Source of the DNA: Fuerstiella marisgermanici
GTDB lineage: Bacteria > Planctomycetota > Planctomycetia > Planctomycetales > Planctomycetaceae
Assembly (NCBI RefSeq): GCF_001983935.1
Contig: NZ_CP017641.1
Location: 4,588,001-4,652,000 of the forward strand
Length of the DNA: 64,000 bases
Reading direction: 5' to 3'
This document shows positions 17,279-28,860 of the stretch, piece by piece. Numbering within the stretch: the first letter of the stretch is position 1; each line of letters opens with the position of its first letter. A model generated the notes under the pieces. The model saw only the letters and a list, made by a program, of their open reading frames with translations. It made no database searches and was not told the DNA's origin. Position numbers and translations under genes: made by a program.

Positions 17279-19660
17279 CTATTTCGTTTTGAAAAGTGAA
17301 CTGGTGACAGTCGCTGCGACGATCGATCTGAGGCCGTAGTCTGCTTCTTCGCTCTGCGTCACAATTTGGTTGATGACTTCCTGATCGGCAAAACTGCAGG
17401 TGGCTCCGGTGCCGTACGCGACAAGCTGCCGCGCGAAATTCGCGGCGAGAGCCGATTTGTTGTCCAAAACCAGTTTTTGGAATTGCGGCAGCGTATCGAA
17501 GTGACGTCCGTCCGGCATATCGAATTCCACATCAATCTTCGGCCCTTTCGACCGGCGTCCTTTGGCAACAGCCGGATAAAAGTTTCGCCAGCGGCCGGAC
17601 GGGTCAAAGTTTTCCAAAGCGAACCCGGGCGGATCGATCTTCACGTGACACGACGCACAGTCGGGCGACGACTTATGCTTCGCAAGCTGTTCTCGAATTG
17701 TTTTGGCCCCGCGAATGTCGGGTTCGATGGCCGATACATTTTTCGGTGGCGGCGGGATATCGACACCCAGTAGGCGTTCAGACACCCACACGCCGCGAAT
17801 GACGGGCGACGTTGTCGTGCCATTGGCCGTCACTTTCATGATGGCTCCCTGAGTCACAAGGCCGCCGCGTTTGTGGTCCGGCTTCAGTGAAACCTGTCGC
17901 AATTCGTCGCCCTCAACGCCCTTGATGTCGTAATAGCGAGCCAGGCGGCTGTTCAGAAAGGTAAAATCTGAATCGATCAGGTTTCCGACGCTCAGGTCTT
18001 GATCCAGCATCGTCTGCAAAAATGTGTGAGTTTCATCCAGCATCGATTGCTGCACGATCACGTCGAACCCCGGGTACAGCTTGCGGTCGGGTTCGGTAAA
18101 ATCGATCTCGCTAAGATCCAGCCACTGATGGGCAAAGTCTTTCACAAAGTCTTGCCCGCGAGAATGCTGTAACAGCCGTTCGATTTGCCGATTCAGTTCG
18201 GCCGGTTGATGCAGTTTGCCAGCAGTGGCCAGCGACATCAGTTCGTCATCCGGCGTAGTGCCCCACAACAAATAGCTAAGCCGCGCCGCCAGTGCGAAGT
18301 CGTCCAGTTGGCCAGGTTCTTCATAGAAGTGCAGAAAGCGGGGCGAACACAGGATTGCTCGATAAGTTCCTCGCAGCGATTCCATTAACGAATCGCCGTC
18401 GGCCAGGCTTTGCTTCGCCATCGCGATGTACGGAGCCACGACGTCGTCGGCAACAGGCCGACGGAAGGCTCGCGCCGCGAACTGCTTGATCAATGCGGCG
18501 GCGTCTTGTTGAGGTGAATCAGAAACGACAGTGCCTGCCGTCCTTTTCGCGCCGGGCTGAACCTTCAGATCACCAAACAACCACTGACGAATCTGTTGAT
18601 CGTCGGGCCCTTTGTGAATGCGTTCGAGTTCGACTTCGTGAGTGGCCAGGCCGCATAGATTTTGAGACGTGCCTTCGCCGACACCCACCTGACCGCCCTG
18701 AAAGCGGCCCATTTTCAGAGTCGCGTCGCCGGGACGGACTTCGAACATGTCGCCTTCCGACAGCCACGCTTCAAACGTCCATTCCTGCGGCTCACGGGTC
18801 GCTTCGAAGGCTCCCGCCCACGCCAGCATCGGAGCACTGGATACGCACTTGCCGGTTCGAACGGTACACCAGACGCCATGGTCTTCAGGCACGTTTAGCG
18901 CCGACGCTTTGATCTTCAATCGATACCAGCCATCCTGTCGCGCCGTCGTTACCGGCAGTCGGCCGTAGAAAATCAGGCGAGACGACCAGACGACCGCTTT
19001 ACCGTCCAGCATTTCCGGTTCCCGACAACGACGTTGCTTGAGACGGCGAGCTACCTGCTCGGCGGACAAACGCTTCGACCATTCGTCAGGTTCTGAAAGA
19101 GCACGGCGAAACGCTTCGTCCAGCGCCACATCAACGACCTTCAGATGGTCTTCGAGTTGGAAATGTGAAATCGACTGGCCGGCCGCCACAGTTGTGTAGC
19201 CATAGGTTCGTAATTCTTCCGGCATGCGACTGGCCAGAGGAATATCAATGCCCAGCAAGTCCTGCAGAGTGCGTTCGAGTTGCAGGTTGGTCAGCCGACG
19301 TCCCCGCACGCGGCCAAATTTTTCGTGCTGTTGGCGCTGGTGGGCAATCAGCGGTGCAGACGTCTTTTTCACGAATCGTGAACGCGATTCTGCGGTGGGT
19401 TGGTCGTAGTCACGAGGTGGCATTTCGCCCGACTGCACGCGTTCCACAATGTGAACCCACTTATCAAACGCGGCCTCATCACTGGACGCCGTCGGCAGGT
19501 CGGTCAGGTCGAGTCCGGCTTCTGCATCCTGCCCCTGATGGCAATCCATGCAGTTCGCGGCCAGAAAGTCTTTGGCGGCGGCATCAACGGAAAATTCACC
19601 GGCGGCCAGTTGAACCAACGGCAGGCAGCAGAACAGCAGAATGGTAGCGCAGGTTCTCAT
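17279..19660 (-). CDS. Planctomycete cytochrome protein (PSCyt1, DUF1587/1595/1592/1588/1585)
   Basis: A 793-residue exported protein. After a signal peptide ([21 protein letters not shown]) comes a cytochrome c-like domain with haem motif CMDCH. Then follow DUF1587 ([19 protein letters not shown]), a carbohydrate-binding-like segment ([20 protein letters not shown]), DUF1595 ([14 protein letters not shown]), DUF1592 ([18 protein letters not shown]), DUF1588 with a second CxxCH (CASCH in [27 protein letters not shown]), and DUF1585 ([22 protein letters not shown]). The start at 19660 is used because it gives a clean signal peptide; the frame extends to 19789. It is first in a two-gene unit with the DUF1552 gene. 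Likely periplasmic redox function; substrate unknown. Confidence 0.9.
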   Translation of the reverse strand: MRTCATILLFCCLPLVQLAAGEFSVDAAAKDFLAANCMDCHQGQDAEAGLDLTDLPTASSDEAAFDKWVHIVERVQSGEMPPRDYDQPTAESRSRFVKKTSAPLIAHQRQQHEKFGRVRGRRLTNLQLERTLQDLLGIDIPLASRMPEELRTYGYTTVAAGQSISHFQLEDHLKVVDVALDEAFRRALSEPDEWSKRLSAEQVARRLKQRRCREPEMLDGKAVVWSSRLIFYGRLPVTTARQDGWYRLKIKASALNVPEDHGVWCTVRTGKCVSSAPMLAWAGAFEATREPQEWTFEAWLSEGDMFEVRPGDATLKMGRFQGGQVGVGEGTSQNLCGLATHEVELERIHKGPDDQQIRQWLFGDLKVQPGAKRTAGTVVSDSPQQDAAALIKQFAARAFRRPVADDVVAPYIAMAKQSLADGDSLMESLRGTYRAILCSPRFLHFYEEPGQLDDFALAARLSYLLWGTTPDDELMSLATAGKLHQPAELNRQIERLLQHSRGQDFVKDFAHQWLDLSEIDFTEPDRKLYPGFDVIVQQSMLDETHTFLQTMLDQDLSVGNLIDSDFTFLNSRLARYYDIKGVEGDELRQVSLKPDHKRGGLVTQGAIMKVTANGTTTSPVIRGVWVSERLLGVDIPPPPKNVSAIEPDIRGAKTIREQLAKHKSSPDCASCHVKIDPPGFALENFDPSGRWRNFYPAVAKGRRSKGPKIDVEFDMPDGRHFDTLPQFQKLVLDNKSALAANFARQLVAYGTGATCSFADQEVINQIVTQSEEADYGLRSIVAATVTSSLFKTK

Positions 19661-19896
19661 GGGGCGAGTGATTTCAGCAGTAGGATTCCGTCGAACGCCC
19701 GGGAAGGATGGGCAACTGGAGGGCGACGGGGTTAAGGCATTATATCCCACTGATTGGCTGGAAAAACCAAAAACAGAGGACAACCACACCGCGTCTCAGG
19801 AATCGAAACGTGACTTCTGACTGGGGCGTTTCCAACAACTTCGCCTGACAATTTGCTTGCCAAATCGTCATTCACTGTCGGCGTTGACGTCGCCCG

Positions 19897-20538
19897 TCAC
19901 GAGTAAATCGTGCGTCGCTCGTCGATTTTCAACCGCCCGGAAGCAACTCGCCGAATGGCTTCCGGATAGGCGATCTTTTCCTGTTCGAACACAAGCCGAC
20001 CCACCTCGTCGGCAGAAACAGCTTCAGGCAGGTCGATCGATCGCTGCAGAATGACTGGCCCGTGATCGTATTCATTATCTGCAAAATGAACCGTGCAGCC
20101 GCTGACTTTTACACCGCGGGCAACCACCGCTTTATGCACACGGTCGCCAAACATGCCCTTTCCGCAGAATGCGGGGATCAGCGACGGGTGAATGTTCAAA
20201 ACGCGCCCAAGAAACTCGTCCGGGATTCTCAGCAGGCTCAAATAACCCGCCATTGTTACCAAATCGACTTCGGCAGCCTTCAAACGCTCAAACACGGCAT
20301 CGCTGAAATCCGCCAACGATGCAAAGTCACGCCGCACGATCGGAACGCACTCCAGCCCGGCATCGCGGGCTCGCTGCACGCCTCGACAATCGGCCTGGCT
20401 GGCAATCACGAGCGGGACTTCCGCATTGAGTGACCCGTCGCGGATGCAATCCAGAAAGTTCAGCAGCGTCGAGCCGCCCCCGCTGATTAAAACTCCCAGT
20501 CGCACGGGACGATCGTTGATGGCGGGAAAATTGTGCAA
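19897..20538 (-). CDS. purN: Phosphoribosylglycinamide formyltransferase
   Basis: A 213-residue purine-pathway enzyme transferring formyl from 10-formyl-THF to GAR. Motifs: GVLISGGGSTLLNFLD (phosphate loop), MAGYLSLL, the catalytic Asn and His in NIHPSLIPAFCGKGMFG, and the Asp in HFADNEYDHGPVI. The start given is a TTG codon, because no ATG precedes the conserved strand in frame; the frame remains open further upstream, so the exact start is uncertain. It is monocistronic and divergent from nothing nearby; the DUF1592 gene downstream is on the same strand about 240 bases away. Confidence 0.92.
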   Translation of the reverse strand: MHNFPAINDRPVRLGVLISGGGSTLLNFLDCIRDGSLNAEVPLVIASQADCRGVQRARDAGLECVPIVRRDFASLADFSDAVFERLKAAEVDLVTMAGYLSLLRIPDEFLGRVLNIHPSLIPAFCGKGMFGDRVHKAVVARGVKVSGCTVHFADNEYDHGPVILQRSIDLPEAVSADEVGRLVFEQEKIAYPEAIRRVASGRLKIDERRTIYS

Positions 20539-20639
20539 GTTCCGTCTGTCTGTTATTGAATGCGTGTCAAGCTGCCATGACGTTGCGCTGTGAACTCACC
20601 GGAGTCTACGCCAGATTGTGTCCGTCTTAGATTGAGGTT

Positions 20640-20696
20640 TGCCACCGGCTCTGCCAGTTCCCAACTGGGACGAATACACGGGCAGAGCCAATGGCA
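20640..20696. repeat. Long interrupted palindrome with inner hairpin
   Basis: TGCCA-cc-GGCTCTGCC (20640-20655) pairs with GGCAGAGCC-aa-TGGCA (20681-20696); 14 of 16 positions are complementary. The loop itself contains CCAGTT-CCC-AACTGG. No T-tract on either side. It lies about 60 bases past the stop of the minus-strand gene at 20753, so it may end that transcript, or be a small dispersed element. Confidence 0.55.
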
Positions 20697-20752
20697 CACA
20701 CACATCTCAAGATCTGCTGACACAGCACCACGCTGATTGGCTGCGGCGAAAT

Positions 20753-23017
20753 CTACAATTCCGGCCCGTATTCCGACCGAGGCAAAGAGTACCCGGACAG
20801 CGTCGGCTTTTCAAATTCGGGCACCACTTCGTTCACTCGCTTTCGCAATCGGATGCGATCGCGTTCTTCGCGCTGGTGTCGGCCCCACAATATCATCAGT
20901 GTCAGAATGAATGCGAAACAGATCGCGAACATCATCCCGCGACTGGTTCCGCGGCCGTCCAGCTCAGTGGCTTTCGCTGCCAAAGGCGACTTCGCCGACA
21001 TGTGCCCTTCCTTCACCAGTGCCTGAACCTGATCGACCGTCGGCGTCCAGTCGATGCCGCCAGCAATAATCAAAGGTGCGATCCGGGCGGTGTCCTGAGA
21101 CCCATAAACGTAACGCTTAAAGAAGCAGCCCGTCACAGAAACTCGATCAACAATGTCGGCTCCTGTCGGAAAATCGGGGGGCAACTGCGATGTCACAACG
21201 ACGGTCGGGTTATGCTGCGAATCGTCCGTAAACAGCCACAATTCATGCAGCATTCGGCCACCAAACAGAACATCGTCGCCCGGGTAGCTGACAACATGCC
21301 GCACGTGCCCGTGCAACGTGACCGGATAGCCTTGGTACACTTCCGGGTATTGGAACATGTCCACAAACGTCTGAAATTCGTCGGGCTTCCTCTGCATCTT
21401 TCGGTACAAGGCCACGCGACTGTTCAGCCGCCGCAATAGCCCGGCCTTTTTTCGACCAAGTTCGGATTCTGTGATCTTTCCGTCTTTAAAAGCCTGAGTT
21501 GCCGTCGCCACATCCTGGCTGGTGCGTTTTTGAATGTGCTGCATCAGATGATTGATTCGCTGCCGTAGAACTTCGGCAGCGATTTGTTTTTGAACCGACT
21601 TGCTGGTCAATTCCAGTTGGCGCAGCGTTTCGTAATAGATCCACGTCTCCTCCTTCTGCAGACGGCTTTTTTCGACCGTGTTCTGCCTGACCAGCTGGGC
21701 GTGTGGCTGAGGACTAAGTTCACGCAGGCTTTCGCAATAAATCAGCGGTCGCTGATCCCACTTTTTCACCACCCAGCCTTTGACCAACACCGGGATAGAA
21801 GATTTTCCGGCGGGCCATTCTCGAATGCTTAACACGCCATCGTCCGGTGTCTGCAGGCCCTGAGTGTCGACAACAGCCAACTGCATGCCCCCAGCCAGTG
21901 TCGACAATGAACCTCGCATCAGGGAAATTTCTTTCGGCCCATCATCATCGTCCGGCCCTTCGCTGTCGGAATTCACAAATTCCTTATCGGCACCGAGGCG
22001 AATGATCGAACCGGCCGAATAGCGTCCATAGATCACGACCGGACGGCCCACGTAATGTTCCGGAAAGCGGCGAATGTCCGACAACAGATCGAACTTCGTC
22101 GATGCGGTGGGAATGTCTTCTTTACGTTCAAACGGGTTAGGCAATCCGTTCAATGCCTTCGGTACAGTGCTGAGCCGCAGGTGGCCGTTGTTCCACGCGA
22201 GTTCTCGAGCGTGAGCGTATTGGTAGAAGGCCTTTTCCCAAATTGCGATTCCCTGAAGTGAGTTCTCCATATCACTGGCCGTCCGTTTCAGCAAAGCGAG
22301 TCGCTGTATGCCAATCGCGTCCAGCAGATCCCGGTAAGCGGATTCTTCGGCCAGCGTCAGCAAAGGAGTCCCATGTTCGAAGGCTTTTGAACTGGGCTGA
22401 TCGGAACCAGGAATCTTCGGAAACTTCAGGTCGGCCACAGACACCGATTGCTCAGCCCAATTGAAGCCGGTCGGATCGGCGATCGGTGCCGCCGGGAGCA
22501 CGGGATCTGGTTCGAATTCGCGTTCTGCAGGCAGTGGAATGCGGCGGTTGTAATCGAGCGGCCCAAATCGATATTCGCTTTCGGTCGGTTCACGACGTCG
22601 TCCGTCAGACCGCACGCCGCCTTCGTTGCGGTTGAAGTTCCCTTCGTCAATGCGACCGCTGTTTTCTCGAGCCCTGTCGTCGCGAGTAGGCTCGTCGCGG
22701 AAACGTGGATCGAAATCAGACCGGCTGTCATTGGCCGCAGGACGTTCATCAACTGGCTGCGCCGGCCGGAGATAGATATTGTCGTCGCGCGTAGCGGGCG
22801 CCGTACCGGGGTTCGGTCGCACGTTTTTCATCAAGTCGTCGAACGCAGGAAAGTCAGACGCCTCAGAATTCTGCCCCGGCGCTGGCGTGATTTCGATGGC
22901 CACCAGAAACGCCACGCCAAGCACCGCTGCAAACCACGAGCGCAGCCGGATCGCACATCCGAACAATGGCGACGGACAGCCACGTTGTGTGTTGAGTTTG
23001 AGGTTTCGGGCGTGCAT
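20753..23017 (-). CDS. Unknown exported membrane protein with a duplicated module
   Basis: A 754-residue protein I cannot assign. A hydrophobic N-terminal helix (about 28-41) suggests export. Residues 50-200 are low complexity, rich in Arg, Asp, Pro and Asn. Two related modules follow: one at about 318-430 (FPEHYVGRPVVIYGRYS ... VLVKGWVVKKW) and one at about 557-652 (YPEVYQGYPVTLHGHVR ... VSVTGCFFKRY). Each has the pattern P-E-x-Y-x-G-x-P-V followed by beta strands, like an OB-fold or domain for nucleic acid or sugar binding. A coiled-coil-like stretch (440-555) separates them. One membrane helix lies at about 694-712, with a charged tail beyond it. Confidence 0.7.
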   Translation of the reverse strand: MHARNLKLNTQRGCPSPLFGCAIRLRSWFAAVLGVAFLVAIEITPAPGQNSEASDFPAFDDLMKNVRPNPGTAPATRDDNIYLRPAQPVDERPAANDSRSDFDPRFRDEPTRDDRARENSGRIDEGNFNRNEGGVRSDGRRREPTESEYRFGPLDYNRRIPLPAEREFEPDPVLPAAPIADPTGFNWAEQSVSVADLKFPKIPGSDQPSSKAFEHGTPLLTLAEESAYRDLLDAIGIQRLALLKRTASDMENSLQGIAIWEKAFYQYAHARELAWNNGHLRLSTVPKALNGLPNPFERKEDIPTASTKFDLLSDIRRFPEHYVGRPVVIYGRYSAGSIIRLGADKEFVNSDSEGPDDDDGPKEISLMRGSLSTLAGGMQLAVVDTQGLQTPDDGVLSIREWPAGKSSIPVLVKGWVVKKWDQRPLIYCESLRELSPQPHAQLVRQNTVEKSRLQKEETWIYYETLRQLELTSKSVQKQIAAEVLRQRINHLMQHIQKRTSQDVATATQAFKDGKITESELGRKKAGLLRRLNSRVALYRKMQRKPDEFQTFVDMFQYPEVYQGYPVTLHGHVRHVVSYPGDDVLFGGRMLHELWLFTDDSQHNPTVVVTSQLPPDFPTGADIVDRVSVTGCFFKRYVYGSQDTARIAPLIIAGGIDWTPTVDQVQALVKEGHMSAKSPLAAKATELDGRGTSRGMMFAICFAFILTLMILWGRHQREERDRIRLRKRVNEVVPEFEKPTLSGYSLPRSEYGPEL

Positions 23018-23210
23018 CAGAGCTGATCCTTCGTAACAAATTACTCCATCTACGGAGTTTAGGCGTTTTTGGCAGAAGGAATCCAGTGGTGAATCGGCGT
23101 CTGAAGCAGAAGTGGGTCGGAATAGACTGTCTAAGCTGGATCAGCCGCTAGATTCGACAATGCCCGCCGCCTTTGAGACACTTTCAGTCCGACAATTCTG
23201 GAGAAACACA

Positions 23211-23972
23211 ATGTTCAGACTGCTGCTACTCGTTCCCGCCCTTATCTGCTCGCTGGCGTCGGCTCAGGACAAGCCAATCACCGCGAACGAGCCCGATCCC
23301 ACCCGCGGCGGTCGCTATGAGTGGCGCCCCAACCACGATCCGAACGGGATCGGCAAGTTCTATATGGGCCGCGAGATCGCTCACGTGATGGGCTTCTCAG
23401 GAGCCCTCTGGCTGGAACGCGACACTCGCGAAGAAGAAGAACGCCTCACGCTGCTGGTAAAGTCGCTAAAGCTGAAACCGGGCGACGTTGTGGCCGACAT
23501 CGGCGCGGGCAGCGGAGTCATCAGTGGGCTGATGGCCGAACAGGTTTTACCAAACGGCTATGTCGTCGCGGTCGACGTGCAGGACGAAATGCTGCGGCGA
23601 CTTCAGGAAAACATGAAGAAGAAGGGCGTCAGCAACGTGGTGCCGATCAAAGGCTCACAGCAATCATCGTCACTGGCACCGCAATCGATCGATCTCGCCA
23701 TCATGGTTGACGTCTATCACGAATTCGAATTCCCGTACGAAATGATGGCGGACATCAGCCGAGCGATCAGGCCGGGTGGGCGAGTCGTCCTCGTGGAATA
23801 CCGGATGGAGGATCCCACGGTCCCGATCAAGTTAGTCCACAAGATGTCTCAAAAGCAGGCGAAGGCCGAAGTGGAACAGGCAGAGTTCAATATGAAGTGG
23901 ACGGAGACCATAGACGTGTTGCCAAGGCAGCATATCCTGGTGTTCACAAAAGCGGCCAAAGCGTCGCCTTGA
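23211..23972 (+). CDS. Class I SAM-dependent methyltransferase with signal peptide
   Basis: A 253-residue protein. The start at 23211 begins a clear signal peptide (MFRLLLLVPALICSLASAQ). The mature part is a Rossmann methyltransferase: motif I VVADIGAGSGVISGLMAE, motif II VVAVDVQDEML, acidic/hydrophobic motif LAIMVDVYHEFEFPYEMM, and RPGGRVVLVEYR. The arrangement resembles UbiE- or ArsM-like small-molecule methyltransferases. SAM is not expected outside the cytoplasm, so either the peptide is a membrane anchor, or the cell supplies SAM to that compartment. A frame exists upstream to 23112, but would bury the signal peptide. Monocistronic; substrate unknown. Confidence 0.82.
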   Translation: MFRLLLLVPALICSLASAQDKPITANEPDPTRGGRYEWRPNHDPNGIGKFYMGREIAHVMGFSGALWLERDTREEEERLTLLVKSLKLKPGDVVADIGAGSGVISGLMAEQVLPNGYVVAVDVQDEMLRRLQENMKKKGVSNVVPIKGSQQSSSLAPQSIDLAIMVDVYHEFEFPYEMMADISRAIRPGGRVVLVEYRMEDPTVPIKLVHKMSQKQAKAEVEQAEFNMKWTETIDVLPRQHILVFTKAAKASP

Positions 23973-24108
23973 GTTCGTCCTGAGACCGCTCGCGGCGACG
24001 CAAGTGAACCATAAGCATGAGTGTCTCCACTTGCTTGTGCGGTTCGCCAGCCACGTACTCGGACCTCGCTCGCATTCGCCATTCACAATCAACTTGACGT
24101 CCGCGCAC

Positions 24109-24141
24109 GAAAAAGGGACCGCAGCAGAAGCTGGGGTCCCT
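24109..24141 (-). terminator. Intrinsic terminator of the 24173-25780 gene
   Basis: AGGGACC (24114-24120) pairs with GGTCCCT (24135-24141), with an inner stem CAGC-AGAA-GCTG. On the minus strand it is followed by a run of T (GGTCCCTTTTTCG). It lies about 30 bases past the stop codon. Confidence 0.8.
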
Positions 24142-24172
24142 GATTCAGATTCTCAGATGTCCATCTTCAAGC

Positions 24173-25780
24173 TTACAACTGCAACGGAGCTCGCAGGTCG
24201 TAGATTGCCTGACTGATTTCCTGCGAGAGGTCTCGCAAATGGTCGCGGTGGTGCGTATTACACCGTCCGAGGAATCCATAGATGGCACGCCATTCTTCGA
24301 TCAGGTCTGACGTTTCCTTTTTCAGTTCGTTAGCCGTCGGGCGAGATTCCAGCATCAGGTGAATTCGAGCCGTTCGCTTCACGAAGCGGTCTGATGCCTG
24401 CTGAACCTGGCTGCTGATCGTTGGGCGAGCCTGGTACAACCACGCTTTCACGTCGTAATTGAGGTGCTCAGCCAGATTCTCCAGCGACGCCGCTGTCGGC
24501 AACATGGCTCGCGTGTCAATCGACGTAACCGTCCCCGCAAGGTTCAATTCGTTGCGAAGCGACACAATGCCGTCTTCGATTTCTCGAAGAACAACACGTC
24601 CCATTTCACTGCGCAATGGTTCGTACGATCGCACAAACGCGTTCCCGTACTCTTCGACGTACCGATAGCATTCCAGCATCGTGCGTTCATCTTCATTTCG
24701 GTCGACGCAGTCGCGGAAGTTTTGCACCGTGCCGTAGAAATCGTCCGACGTCTGAAGGATTCTTTCCACGTCTTTAAAGTGCAGCAGCAGCTTCAGGCTG
24801 ACGCGAGCATAAAATTCGTCGACGTCCTTCATCAGACCGTCAGCGATCTGTCGCAGATTTTCGCGATTGGTCTGCTGGTCCAGCCACAGCAAGTCGTGAA
24901 GACGGCTGTCCGCCAGCAGAATGTTCCTCATGCTGCGTTCAACCATGCGGTTGTTCAGTTTTCGCAGATCGGGTGACAGGGCACTCCACATCTGTGCAGC
25001 GCGTTGATACTCCGTCACGATCTGTGTGTAGGGAGCCTGATCCATCACCAGGTTCTGAACGCGAATTGCCTGCTGGTCCAGTTTGCGAGCGTCCATCACA
25101 AGACGGTAGACGATGTTGCTGCCGGAAGGGTCGAGTTCAAGATCCTGAACCAGGTTCCGCACAGAGCTGACCAGTCCGGAGAGTTCCGTCATCAGTGCTC
25201 GATGGTCAAGCTGCGGTCCCATCTTGAACTGCTTTTCAAGATTGCGACCGATGCGATCGATCCGCTCCACGCTGTCTCGCGAAGCCGTGCTAAGCTGAAG
25301 TGTTTGAGACAGTTTGTGCGACATAAATCGCCAGTCACTGTCCAACTGCTGGAACTGTGGCTGCAGTCGTTCGAGGCTGACATTGGCGTTCATGTCCTGA
25401 GCCATCCGAGCCGCACGCGTCCGCATGCTCAAAAGTTCGCTCAGGAACGGCCGAATGTTCGGAGCCCGTTGCATGTCAGTCTGGAGAGACCGGTACAACC
25501 GTTCGGATTCGTCAATCGATTCCGTCAACAGGTTTTGTACAACTCGTCTGTCGACGCGTGAAAGATCGACCGGAGCCGAATTGCCGATGCCGCTGTTGCC
25601 AAAGCCGAAGCCGGGCACAGCGTCAGCTCCGTTTTGGATCAGGCGATTGACGTCACTGAATTCGGATCGGTTGGTTCCGATTCGAGGCGGCTGAGCCTGA
25701 GCGACCGCAACGGCCGAAATCGTGACTGTTAGTAGTGCAGCGCTCAACGACCCGCACCAATCCCTCCATTGAATCTGCAT
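24173..25780 (-). CDS. Exported alpha-helical protein of unknown function
   Basis: A 535-residue protein with an N-terminal signal sequence (SLSAALLTVTISAVAVAQAQ). The rest is almost entirely predicted helix with no Cys-rich or catalytic motif that I recognise; repeated patterns of the kind LxxxLxxLxxxxR suggest helical bundles about 130 residues long that may be repeated (for example RRVVQNLLTESIDESERLYRSL and QMWSALSPDLRKLNNRMVERSM). It is followed by a strong terminator and has no same-strand neighbour close by. It is probably a periplasmic structural protein; this is inference. Confidence 0.7.
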   Translation of the reverse strand: MQIQWRDWCGSLSAALLTVTISAVAVAQAQPPRIGTNRSEFSDVNRLIQNGADAVPGFGFGNSGIGNSAPVDLSRVDRRVVQNLLTESIDESERLYRSLQTDMQRAPNIRPFLSELLSMRTRAARMAQDMNANVSLERLQPQFQQLDSDWRFMSHKLSQTLQLSTASRDSVERIDRIGRNLEKQFKMGPQLDHRALMTELSGLVSSVRNLVQDLELDPSGSNIVYRLVMDARKLDQQAIRVQNLVMDQAPYTQIVTEYQRAAQMWSALSPDLRKLNNRMVERSMRNILLADSRLHDLLWLDQQTNRENLRQIADGLMKDVDEFYARVSLKLLLHFKDVERILQTSDDFYGTVQNFRDCVDRNEDERTMLECYRYVEEYGNAFVRSYEPLRSEMGRVVLREIEDGIVSLRNELNLAGTVTSIDTRAMLPTAASLENLAEHLNYDVKAWLYQARPTISSQVQQASDRFVKRTARIHLMLESRPTANELKKETSDLIEEWRAIYGFLGRCNTHHRDHLRDLSQEISQAIYDLRAPLQL

Positions 25781-25945
25781 CTGGTTTCCTTTCCAAACGG
25801 TTGAACCACCCCGGAAGTGCGGCGGCTGCCTTGCGAATCTGCAACATCATCGTCGCAGAAAACAGTTCCAAAAAATAAACACCCGCGCGGCCGATCCTTC
25901 CGGCCACAGTTCAAAAATCAGTCTAGCCCAAAGTGCCAAATACCG

Positions 25946-26662
25946 CTACGCCGCTTCTTCGCGTCCGACGTTGGCAATACGGCCCTCTTTCAAACGGACA
26001 ATGCGATGAGCTTGCTGAGCGACCGCTTCGTCGTGAGTCACCATCACAATGGTGAGCTGATTGTCTTCGTTCAACTTTTTCAGCGTGTCCATGATCTCGC
26101 TGCCGGTGGACGAATCCAGGTTGCCGGTCGGTTCGTCCGCCAACAAAATTTCAGGTTTAGCGATCAAGGCGCGAGCGATCGCGCCACGTTGCATTTCGCC
26201 CCCGGACAGTTCTGATGGCCGATGCTTGACGCGATGTTCCAACCCCACGTGCTGCAAAATGTCCATCGCCTGTTGACGGATTTGTTTGCGCTGTCGCCAG
26301 TACCCTAAAAACGAATGACGAATCATCAACGGCGTCATCACGTTTTCCAGCAACGACAGTTCCGGCAGCAGGTGATAGAACTGAAACACGAATCCGAACA
26401 CGTGATTGCGAAGCTGATCACGAGCACTCTGGCTAAGATTATCGATGCGTCGTCCGTCCAGCAGTACTTCGCCGACGTCCGGATCATCCAGCAGTCCCAT
26501 CACGTGCAACAGCGTGCTTTTGCCAGACCCGCTTTGCCCGATCACAGAAATGAATTCCCCGCGCGAAGCGCTCAGGCCGGCGCCCCGCAGCACGGGCACC
26601 TTGTGCTGACCTTTGGAGTACGATTTTTCGATCGCGTTGGCGGCAATGAGTGGTGTCGTCAT
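25946..26662 (-). CDS. ABC transporter ATPase, LolD/MacB type
   Basis: A 238-residue ATPase. Walker A GQSGSGKST, Q-loop (FGFVFQFYHLLPELSLLENV, typical of the LolD/MacB branch), signature LSGGEMQRGAIARAL, Walker B ILLADEPTGNLD and switch His in MVTHDE are all intact. It should energise the LolC/E-like permease encoded just upstream (26767-28401) in the same direction, a two-gene unit with a gap of about 100 bases. In proteobacteria such complexes release lipoproteins from the inner membrane; here either that or a MacB-like role is possible. The start at 26662 is preferred over 26734. Confidence 0.9.
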   Translation of the reverse strand: MTTPLIAANAIEKSYSKGQHKVPVLRGAGLSASRGEFISVIGQSGSGKSTLLHVMGLLDDPDVGEVLLDGRRIDNLSQSARDQLRNHVFGFVFQFYHLLPELSLLENVMTPLMIRHSFLGYWRQRKQIRQQAMDILQHVGLEHRVKHRPSELSGGEMQRGAIARALIAKPEILLADEPTGNLDSSTGSEIMDTLKKLNEDNQLTIVMVTHDEAVAQQAHRIVRLKEGRIANVGREEAA

Positions 26663-26766
26663 GCGTAACGTTTCAGGCTGCGTTGGCGAAGTCGTCTGTT
26701 GGTGGTCGTCGAAGACTATTGTCATAGTGGTCATCCGATGAAAGAGGCGTGTGCAAAAGTCCCAGG

Positions 26767-28401
<1,635 letters not shown>

Positions 28402-28860
28402 TTCTGGCACTCCTTTGCCATGCCCGCTATGGGGCTTTTGCTGTTGCCAGCGTTCGCCAGATCCGATGAACCGCGTCGCAATGTTCTTACCACGACGCTG
28501 CACCGCATGCGTTTCGCGCGAAGCAACCACACGTCAGAACACTCAACCCCCGCAGGCTGGTGCCGTGTGCTGCGAAGTCTGGCAGATTCCGCAGATCGTG
28601 GCAATGGGAAGTTGAATCCGCCGAATTTGCTGCGTCTTAGATCAGTTTCTCTTTTGTTGTGGATGGTTTGGGCTCGTGGGGAACAGCCCTCATAGTTCAA
28701 AAAGCTTGCTGCGCGGCCACAAGTCAGCGAGATTCGCTGTAGGCCGATTCTGATCTGGCTGGTGAGTGCGTGTTCCGGCAAAATGCTGCCAGACGCCTCG
28801 GTTTTCTGCCGGCTGGCCGTCAGTCTGCGTTTCGACTTTTTCCCTGTTTATCCCGGTTTT
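28402..28860. other. Divergent intergenic region, no gene seen
   Basis: About 460 bases between the LolC-like gene (minus) and the phosphomannomutase-like gene (plus). Frames across it look like shadows with biased composition. It should hold both promoters, but no clear -35/-10 pair or hairpin could be singled out. Confidence 0.35.
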
